Positions 1-5,076 of a stretch of 5,076 nucleotides of DNA are shown here, piece after piece (the stretch's first letter is position 1; every line of letters begins with the position of its first letter). The stretch comes from Mageeibacillus sp. UBA1255. GTDB lineage: Bacteria; Bacillota; Clostridia; UBA1212; UBA1255. Position numbers and translations under genes: made by a program. The notes below the pieces were generated by a model. It ran no database searches. It was not told the DNA's origin and saw nothing but the letters and a program-made list of their open reading frames with translations. The DNA lies in the NCBI GenBank assembly GCA_002308795.1, contig DBVV01000144.1, forward strand, positions 4,036 through 9,111, given 5' to 3'.

Positions 1-108
1 CTTCAGAATATTTATTGCGTTGACCGCGGATACGTACGGTTCGAAGAAAAACTCAGAGGACTCGGTGCGCATATTGCCCGCATACACGATTCGGATAATC
101 AGATATAA
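1..108 (+). CDS. murA: UDP-N-acetylglucosamine 1-carboxyvinyltransferase, C-terminal end only (partial)
   Basis: Reading frame 1 is open from the window edge to a TAA at 106-108 and gives 35 residues. The stretch VDRGYVRFEEKLRGLGAHI matches the usual end of MurA proteins, where a (V/I)DRGY element is followed by an EKL-x-x-LGA-x-I helix. MurA transfers enolpyruvate from PEP to UDP-GlcNAc in the cytoplasm, the first committed step of peptidoglycan synthesis. The catalytic loop and almost the whole protein lie left of the window, so activity cannot be judged. The TAA is immediately followed by the walJ ATG with no spacer, which suggests one transcript and coupled translation. Another EPSP-synthase-fold paralogue (such as MurZ) cannot be separated from MurA on this short tail. 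Confidence 0.8.
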   Translation, partial: LQNIYCVDRGYVRFEEKLRGLGAHIARIHDSDNQI

Positions 109-975
109 ATGTTAAAATTTTGCACCTTATTCAGCGGCAGCAGCGGTAATTCGACGTTTATCGGAACAGACAGAGCAAAATTACTGATCGACGCGGGTGT
201 CACCGCGAAGTCTATCGAACAGGAGCTTCGGCTGATCGGAGAAGAGCCGGGTGATCTGGACGTGATACTGATCACGCACGAACATATCGATCACGTTAAG
301 GGTGCCGGTGTTCTCGCGCGCAGGTACGGCACTAAGATCGCTGCGAATTCCAGGACCTGGCACGCTATGGAAGCGCTCGTCGGGAGGATCGATCCGGAAA
401 ACCGCATCGTTACGGATGACACTGCCGGCTGCCTCTATATAGGCGGTCTCGACATATCGTCCTTCCCTATTCCTCATGATGCTGCAGATCCGGTCGGTTA
501 TACTGTTTCAGACGGAAAGCATAAGATCACAGTCGCTACCGATACAGGTTCTCTTTCTGATTCTCTTTTGGAGCACTTAGAAGGCAGCAACGCGGTACTG
601 ATCGAGGCTAATCACGATATGTATATGCTGGAGCACGGGCCGTATCCGCGCGTTCTTATAGCCCGGATAAAAGGAAAGCACGGTCATCTCAGCAATTTGT
701 CGTGCGGCGAGCTGGCGTCGAAGCTGGCGTCGCAAGGGACGCGCGCGATCATTCTGGGACACCTGAGCAAAGAAAATAACGTTCCTGACGTCGCGTACGG
801 CACAGTGAGGCGGGCAATGGAAGAAGCCGGCGTTAAGATCGTTGACTACGCCGACGTGATCCCTCCCGATTTTTTCGGTCTGGCAGGCCATCCCGGCAAT
901 GACGGCGTATCACAGCCCGAGGCAGGTCTTATCGTTGCCCCTCGCTACGGTCACAGTAAGGTTATTCTGATATGA
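109..975 (+). CDS. walJ: MBL-fold metallo-hydrolase, WalJ/YycJ (VicX) family
   Basis: This is a complete 288-residue metallo-beta-lactamase-fold protein. The N-terminus has the family signature FSGSSGNST (residues 8-16). The zinc motif HEHIDH is at 57-62, followed by a VKGAGVLARRYG helix. Other likely metal or active-site residues are His123 (IPHDA), Asp145 (ATDTG), His191/His193 (GKHGHLSN) and His218 (GHLSKENN). WalJ/YycJ proteins are cytoplasmic and are reported as 5'-3' exonuclease-like enzymes. In Bacilli the gene sits in the walRK cell-wall operon, but here it follows murA directly. The ATG is chosen because it abuts the murA stop and the family signature begins at once. Only a weak GGAT stands upstream, so initiation probably relies on coupling. 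The last 30 or so residues, after the DYADVIPPDFF region, look like a slightly long, variable tail. The family is confident; the exact substrate is not. Confidence 0.93.
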   Translation: MLKFCTLFSGSSGNSTFIGTDRAKLLIDAGVTAKSIEQELRLIGEEPGDLDVILITHEHIDHVKGAGVLARRYGTKIAANSRTWHAMEALVGRIDPENRIVTDDTAGCLYIGGLDISSFPIPHDAADPVGYTVSDGKHKITVATDTGSLSDSLLEHLEGSNAVLIEANHDMYMLEHGPYPRVLIARIKGKHGHLSNLSCGELASKLASQGTRAIILGHLSKENNVPDVAYGTVRRAMEEAGVKIVDYADVIPPDFFGLAGHPGNDGVSQPEAGLIVAPRYGHSKVILI

Positions 976-1415
976 TCAAATTCAGCCTGATTTGCGTTGG
1001 CAAGCTAAAAGAAGAGTATACAAAAAAGGCGCTTTCGGATTATTGCACGCGCCTTTCTAAATACGGTAAAACTGACGTCGTCGAGGTCCCCGAATCGGAT
1101 ATTGAAGGCGAAGGAGAAGCGCTGCTAAAAAAGATACCGGAACGGTCGTACGTGATCGCGCTCGATCTTCACGGCAGGATGATGGATTCTGAGAATTTCG
1201 CGTCACTTTTAGCCGCTAAAACGGTCGAGGGTCATTCGCATTTTGCGTTCGTGATAGGCGGCAGCGACGGTATTGCAAAAGCAGTCACCGACAGAGCTGA
1301 TCTGCGGCTCTGCCTCTCCCCCATGACGTTCACGCACCAGATGACGCGCGTGATCATCGCCGAGCAGATATACAGGGCAATGAAAATAAACGCCGGAGAG
1401 ACGTATCACAAATGA
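972..1415 (+). CDS. rlmH: 23S rRNA (pseudouridine1915-N3)-methyltransferase RlmH
   Basis: This is a 147-residue SPOUT-class methyltransferase, known to methylate pseudouridine 1915 in helix 69 of 23S rRNA on assembled 70S ribosomes, using S-adenosylmethionine. Visible hallmarks are VGKLKEEY at 9-16, the LDLHGRMMDSENFA segment at 64-77, the SAM-binding FVIGGSDG at 93-100, the trefoil-knot region LSPMTFTHQMTRV at 115-127, and the family-typical terminus GETYHK. The intact C-terminus shows the gene is complete. It is about a dozen residues shorter than typical members (155-159 residues); the shortening falls in the acidic linker around residues 41-50. The ATG overlaps the walJ stop as ATGA, with an AAGG at 958-961 as a plausible ribosome binding site. 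It is the last gene of the murA-walJ-rlmH run and converges on ispE. Confidence 0.95.
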   Translation: MIKFSLICVGKLKEEYTKKALSDYCTRLSKYGKTDVVEVPESDIEGEGEALLKKIPERSYVIALDLHGRMMDSENFASLLAAKTVEGHSHFAFVIGGSDGIAKAVTDRADLRLCLSPMTFTHQMTRVIIAEQIYRAMKINAGETYHK

Positions 1416-1428
1416 CCGTTTCCCCGGC
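1392..1428. terminator. Candidate bidirectional terminator hairpin between rlmH and ispE
   Basis: GCCGG (1392-1396) pairs with CCGGC (1424-1428). After one A/C mismatch, GAGACG (1398-1403) pairs with CGTTTC (1417-1422) with one G-T wobble. This leaves a 13-base loop that contains the rlmH TGA. On the minus strand the stem is followed by GTTTATTTTCATT, a fair T-rich tail for ispE transcripts. On the plus strand it is followed by the A/T-rich ATAATTAAATTTATAT, a poorer tail. The convergent genes need termination here and no better hairpin was seen in 1416-1467. The stem is imperfect and overlaps coding sequence, so the call is tentative. Confidence 0.45.
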
Positions 1429-1467
1429 ATAATTAAATTTATATCCACCAGGCTCCTGCCGTCGGTC

Positions 1468-2391
1468 TCAGATCCTGAACGTCAGGCATTCCAGGCCTTC
1501 CGCCAAAAGCGGCTGCATCGCCGCCCTTGCCTCACTCTCTTTTTTGAAAATGCAGATAAATGAGGAACCGCTGCCGGACATGAGAACGTTGACCGCGCCG
1601 ATGTTTCCGAGCCGCGTTTTCAGGTATCTGAGCTCGTTTTTTAGCGAGAAAGCCGGTATCTCGAGCACGTTTTTAAGTCCGGAGGCGAAAGCGGTATTGT
1701 CCCCCGCATCAAGCGCTTCCAGGAGCCTCGTCGTGTCCGGCCTTGCCTCCGGATCAATCGTGATCGTATCGTATTTCCGATATACCTCCCACGTGTCCAT
1801 CCCGAAGCCCGGCCAGCAAAGGAGGATCGCGAGTCCTTCGGGCGCGGGCAATGCTTCTACTTTTTCTCCGGTACCGGTCACGAGCGCAGTCCCGCCCGTC
1901 ACCATAAACGGAACGTCCGAACCGAGTTTTGCGCCTATTTCCGCCATTCGTTCGTCGTCAAGGCCGAGTTCGAAATGTGTGTTGAATCCTTTTATCACCG
2001 CCGCGCAGTCCGCCGAACTTCCGCCGAGTCCGCCTCCTACGGGGATACGTTTTTTGATATTGATGCAGATATCTTCATGCGCTCCCAGTATCTGCGGGAA
2101 TGTTTTCAGCATCAGTTCCGCTGCTTTATATGCGGTATTTCTTGAATCAGTCGGAAGGCCGCGCACGTCTGTCGTAAGCGTTATCGGCAGTTTATACGGA
2201 AGCACTACATTCTTCGGAGGCGTTCCGCCCTTTACAGTCGAAGTGATGACTATGCTGTCGCTCACAGGTACGGTCTGCATTATCGTTTCGAGCAGATGGT
2301 AGTGTCTCTGATCCGTGCCCTTTATATCGAGCGACAGATTGATCTTGCCGTATGCTTCCAATTCGGTTCTCTTATAAGTTTTTCCGGCCAT
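1468..2391 (-). CDS. ispE: 4-diphosphocytidyl-2-C-methyl-D-erythritol kinase (MEP pathway)
   Basis: This is a 307-residue GHMP-family kinase that phosphorylates CDP-methylerythritol with ATP at the 2-hydroxyl. It is a cytoplasmic step toward IPP/DMAPP and thus toward the undecaprenyl carrier and other isoprenoids. GHMP motif 1 is at 13-23 (AYGKINLSLDI, with the catalytic Lys16), followed by YHLLETIMQ at 31-39 with the substrate-contacting Tyr31/His32. The ATP-binding glycine loop PVGGGLGGSSADCAA spans 117-131. Catalytic Asp159 lies in LGSDVPF, and motif 3 (MSGSGSSFICIF) is at 271-282. Length is near the usual 280-300. The ATG is set by a GAGGA at 2396-2400 and an in-frame stop at 2413-2415, which leaves no earlier start. 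It lies 57 bases downstream of the M16C peptidase on the same strand and ends convergently with rlmH. One oddity is that the usual DGYH substrate motif reads RHYH. Confidence 0.95.
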   Translation of the reverse strand: MAGKTYKRTELEAYGKINLSLDIKGTDQRHYHLLETIMQTVPVSDSIVITSTVKGGTPPKNVVLPYKLPITLTTDVRGLPTDSRNTAYKAAELMLKTFPQILGAHEDICINIKKRIPVGGGLGGSSADCAAVIKGFNTHFELGLDDERMAEIGAKLGSDVPFMVTGGTALVTGTGEKVEALPAPEGLAILLCWPGFGMDTWEVYRKYDTITIDPEARPDTTRLLEALDAGDNTAFASGLKNVLEIPAFSLKNELRYLKTRLGNIGAVNVLMSGSGSSFICIFKKESEARAAMQPLLAEGLECLTFRI

Positions 2392-2411
2392 ATTGTCCTC
2401 GTCAACAAATA

Positions 2412-2417
2412 ATTATA
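2412..2417 (-). promoter_or_regulatory. Possible -10 box upstream of ispE
   Basis: On the minus strand the gap between the peptidase and ispE contains a perfect TATAAT, about 20 bases before the ispE ATG. This would give a short leader that still includes the GAGGA ribosome binding site at 2396-2400. The region about 17 bases further upstream has no good TTGACA match, and there is no extended TGn element. It could therefore be a weak promoter or a chance match in an A/T-rich gap. ispE may simply be read through from the peptidase gene. Confidence 0.3.
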
Positions 2418-2448
2418 ACTTGATTTTGCACGCTTTCGCTGCCTGTCG

Positions 2449-5076
2449 TTACAGGTTGTCAATTTCCAGCCCTTCGCACCGGTCGAGCGCGTCCTTGTAC
2501 GCCACGACGCAAACTGCCCCTTCCGCGCAGAAGCGGTCAATAACGTCTGCAAATCTGTCAAGGTCATCCCACGTTGTCATCAGCCCTTCTCTGCGAACCT
2601 TGCGAAGCAGTTCGGGGGTGATGCCGCTGAACCAGTTGCTGTCACCCGCGCTGCCCATCTGGCGCGGCGACATAAGAGGCTCGGTCACCGTCGAAATGAT
2701 GTATTTGTCAAGCGATACGCCTGAATCACGAAGCGAACGCAGATACGCCGAAATGCCTTTATTGACCTCGAGCGACGCGTCAGGAGAAGGATCACGGTAC
2801 GTATACGTAAACATATTTCCGTCGTAGCGGACAGCTATCCCCGCGCCGTAAGCGCCTCCTTGCACTCTGACTTTGTTCCACAGATAATCGAGCGAGACGA
2901 TCTGCGCGGCCACAGGCATCGTTCCGTCGAACGGAACGCCCGCGTCGTTAACGTTGTAGCCCTGTACCGCGAATCCGATCTGTGCCGGTATCGGGAGCCC
3001 CTGCTTTTGAGAGACCGCAGAAATGTATGCAGCGCTTTCCGGGCAGTTTCCGGCGCCGGTATCCGCCGAGTTTTTCGGGAACAGATCGACGACCGTTCCG
3101 GCGTCGGGGCTTTCAGTTCCCGTAAGACCTATGACCAGTCTGTCCTGAGTCAGGCGGTCCTTTAATTTAGCGAAAACCGTCCTGAGTTCTTTTACGCGCT
3201 CGTCGAAATCTTCGGCAAGGCTGTGAGAATAAAGGATCATTGACCTCCCGGCGACTGCCTCGGCGATCGCGCCCGTTGAAGAATAATGCGAAAGCGCCTG
3301 GGTGATCCCCAGACCGTTTCCGGAATAGACCGGCATCTGCTTGACCGACTCGTCGTTCTGAAGCGCGATCTCCCTGATCTTATCTCCGTCATCAAAAGAA
3401 GTATTTAGAAGTATTTCCGCAACGAGTTCGGCTGCATCGGCAAATCCGTTCTTCAATGCGCCGAAAGACACTGCCAGATGTGCTCTGCCGCGCCGTTCCT
3501 CTCCCGGAATGCTCTTCGCGTCTATCCATACCTGGAAACGCCCGAGCTTCTTATTAATCTCTTTGCGAAGCGTAAGCGCGTCGTATTTTTCAGTAGCCAG
3601 CGTCCCGTAGTACTGGTCCGCTCTCGAGAGCACGGTAAGTTCTTCCAGCGTAAGATCCGATATATTGAAATACAGATTGGCGTAGTAAATGCCGTTGGAG
3701 GGGATCTGGTGATCAAGCACCGTCACTCCGTTATATTTGCGCTCTTCCGTGGGGATTATGAACGGTTCGGTATCAACTTCCGAAAGATCGAGCACCGGAA
3801 TAGTCGCGATCGCCTCCTGACTGTCGGGCGTCTGCTGCCATTGCGAAAGCCGCTCGTTGAGTTCGCGGTTCTCCTTGCGGTCCTTCTCCGTCCAGCTATT
3901 TGAAACGGCCTCGAGCCTTTTGTTCTCTTCTGCTCTTAACCGGTCTCCCTCGCCGTAATCCGGAAGCGCCAGCAAACTGACCAGCCCCGGTCCGCCGTCA
4001 AACATTTCTTTAACGAGTTCTTCAAAGCCTCCTTCGTCCATCATCTTTCTCAGGGCAGCAAAGTCCTCGTCGTATTCCATATATCTGAGCGGATCTCCGT
4101 CGTGGAGCCAGCCGGTAAGTCCGGACAGCGCACGTCTCAGCGCCCTTGGCTCCTCCTGCTCGCGGATCCTGAACTCATATCTCGATATTGACGCCTGAAG
4201 AAGGTCCCGGTCAATGCCCTCCTCCGCGATCCTGATTGCCTCGTCACATATCAGTTTCTTAAGCTCATCAGCCTTGCCGTCAACGACGTTCCTGCACGAT
4301 ATGTACGTATATGGCTGAAGTTCGATGCTGTCCGTGTACATCCAGATATCCTGCGCGAGGCCCGATTCGAGCACCCTGCTCTTCAGCGGGGAAGAATTGC
4401 TTCCGAGCAGCACTTCTGAAACGACGCTCGCGGCCATGCACTTTAACTTATCCTCCCACGTGCCGATGATGCGGCTCATCGCTAGTATTCCCCTGTTCTC
4501 CAGCGGTTCCGTTTCGGACAGCTCATATTTGATCGTCGCGCTGTGGCTCTCGCTTTTCGAGAAGGCGGGATCGGGGATCTTTTCGCCGCGGTCAAAGCGT
4601 GAAAGGTAGCTGTCAATGAGTCCCAGCGTTTTCTCAAGCGGCACGGCGCCGTCGATATAGATCCTCGAATTCGAAGGGTGATAATATTTTTTATACGTTT
4701 CGATAAACTTTTCGTACGTAAGTTCAGGAATATGTGCAGGATCGCCGCCGGAATTCACGCCGTACGGAGAGCCCGGGAAAAGCAGCGAGATGATCGTCTC
4801 CGACATAAGGTCGTCAACGTCCGAAAGCGCCCCTTTAATTTCGTTGAACACTACGCCTTTGTACGAAAGTTTACCGTCTTCGTCCTGTTCGATGTGGCGG
4901 CCTTCCTGATAGAAAATATTGGGATTCGTCAGGATCGCCGGATCGAATACCGCGTCAAGGTACACTTCGGTCAGATTCAGGAAGTCTTTCTCGTTCCGGC
5001 TCGATACGGGATAGACCGTCTTATCCTGATACGTCATTGCGTTCAGGAAAGTGTTCATGCTGCTTTTCAGCAGTTC
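2449..5076 (-). CDS. M16C zinc metallopeptidase, PreP/falcilysin-like (insulinase family), N-terminus missing
   Basis: The frame is open to the right edge and gives 875 visible residues. The first Met (codon 5056-5058) is internal: it sits in ELLKSSMNTFLNAMTY, a conserved stretch just after the HxxEH zinc motif in PreP proteins. By family spacing, that motif should lie about 17-20 codons beyond the edge, so the full protein should be near the usual 970-1000 residues. The third zinc ligand is visible as the Glu of VVFNEIKG (codon 4840-4842). Next come the rest of the N-terminal M16 half, a charged helical hinge typical of the M16C-associated domain (roughly 4030-3780), and the C-terminal half. 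That half carries RVQGGAYG, whose Arg (2866-2868) and Tyr (2848-2850) have the six-residue spacing of the substrate-binding Arg/Tyr pair in PreP. Such enzymes form a closed chamber and degrade unfolded peptides. The bacterial substrate and cell location are unknown here because the N-terminus is absent. Confidence 0.93.
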   Translation of the reverse strand, partial: ELLKSSMNTFLNAMTYQDKTVYPVSSRNEKDFLNLTEVYLDAVFDPAILTNPNIFYQEGRHIEQDEDGKLSYKGVVFNEIKGALSDVDDLMSETIISLLFPGSPYGVNSGGDPAHIPELTYEKFIETYKKYYHPSNSRIYIDGAVPLEKTLGLIDSYLSRFDRGEKIPDPAFSKSESHSATIKYELSETEPLENRGILAMSRIIGTWEDKLKCMAASVVSEVLLGSNSSPLKSRVLESGLAQDIWMYTDSIELQPYTYISCRNVVDGKADELKKLICDEAIRIAEEGIDRDLLQASISRYEFRIREQEEPRALRRALSGLTGWLHDGDPLRYMEYDEDFAALRKMMDEGGFEELVKEMFDGGPGLVSLLALPDYGEGDRLRAEENKRLEAVSNSWTEKDRKENRELNERLSQWQQTPDSQEAIATIPVLDLSEVDTEPFIIPTEERKYNGVTVLDHQIPSNGIYYANLYFNISDLTLEELTVLSRADQYYGTLATEKYDALTLRKEINKKLGRFQVWIDAKSIPGEERRGRAHLAVSFGALKNGFADAAELVAEILLNTSFDDGDKIREIALQNDESVKQMPVYSGNGLGITQALSHYSSTGAIAEAVAGRSMILYSHSLAEDFDERVKELRTVFAKLKDRLTQDRLVIGLTGTESPDAGTVVDLFPKNSADTGAGNCPESAAYISAVSQKQGLPIPAQIGFAVQGYNVNDAGVPFDGTMPVAAQIVSLDYLWNKVRVQGGAYGAGIAVRYDGNMFTYTYRDPSPDASLEVNKGISAYLRSLRDSGVSLDKYIISTVTEPLMSPRQMGSAGDSNWFSGITPELLRKVRREGLMTTWDDLDRFADVIDRFCAEGAVCVVAYKDALDRCEGLEIDNL

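Noticed and set aside
711..734. Near-perfect 12-base tandem repeat (GCTGGCGTCGAA / GCTGGCGTCGCA) in walJ
   Set aside because: It encodes LASKLASQ in a helix whose length matches the family between the HGHLSN and GHLSKENN motifs. It is not an expansion and probably arises from similar codons.
1544..2302. A 252-codon open frame on the plus strand opposite ispE
   Set aside because: It lies wholly antisense to a clear ispE with all catalytic motifs. Its translation is rich in Ser, Pro and Val with no family resemblance, as expected for a shadow frame.
2425..2445. Small minus-strand hairpin (GCAGC-GAAA-GC-G-TGC) after the peptidase stop codon
   Set aside because: The stem is only about five pairs with a bulge and is followed by AAAATC rather than a T tract, so it is not a credible terminator.
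2393..3165. Plus-strand open frames of 144 and 101 codons opposite the peptidase gene
   Set aside because: They are antisense to conserved C-terminal M16C sequence including the Arg/Tyr pair, and their translations look like shadow composition.
3478..3903. A 141-codon plus-strand open frame opposite the peptidase hinge
   Set aside because: It is a shadow of the peptidase gene, has an Arg-rich composition without recognisable motifs, and has no convincing ribosome binding site.
5056..5058. ATG as the true start of the M16C peptidase
   Set aside because: The six codons before it (ELLKSS) continue the conserved family sequence up to the window edge, so this Met is internal and the gene is cut by the window.

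Overview
The window holds ordinary chromosomal housekeeping DNA, most likely from a Clostridia-type Firmicute with roughly balanced GC. This rests on three things. The murA-walJ-rlmH block is Gram-positive-like. walJ (yycJ) is largely a Firmicute gene. A long M16C presequence-protease-like peptidase is common in clostridia. Genus or species cannot be read from the sequence alone.

Layout: the first 108 bases are the last 35 codons of a plus-strand gene that reads as the C-terminus of MurA (peptidoglycan precursor synthesis). Its TAA directly abuts the ATG of walJ, a metallo-beta-lactamase-fold hydrolase. walJ overlaps the next gene by 4 bases (ATGA). That gene is rlmH, the 23S rRNA pseudouridine-1915 methyltransferase. 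The three genes look like one translationally coupled transcript whose promoter lies left of the window.

rlmH converges on ispE, a minus-strand gene for the fourth step of the MEP isoprenoid pathway. The two stop codons are only about 50 bases apart. An imperfect hairpin across the rlmH stop codon could terminate transcription from both sides. Upstream of ispE on the same strand lies a very long gene for an M16C (PreP/falcilysin-type) zinc peptidase. It fills the right half of the window and runs off the right edge, so its start and its HxxEH zinc motif are not visible. A 57-base gap separates it from ispE and contains a TATAAT-like box that may give ispE its own promoter.

Functionally, MurA and IspE both feed cell-wall synthesis: MurA makes a peptidoglycan precursor, and IspE leads to the undecaprenyl carrier. 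WalJ is linked to the cell-wall regulon in other Firmicutes, RlmH acts on ribosomes, and the M16C peptidase probably clears peptides. I found no mobile elements, RNA genes, CRISPR arrays or novel system. The remarks in the findings are modest deviations from family norms. There is no gene-free stretch longer than 300 bases.
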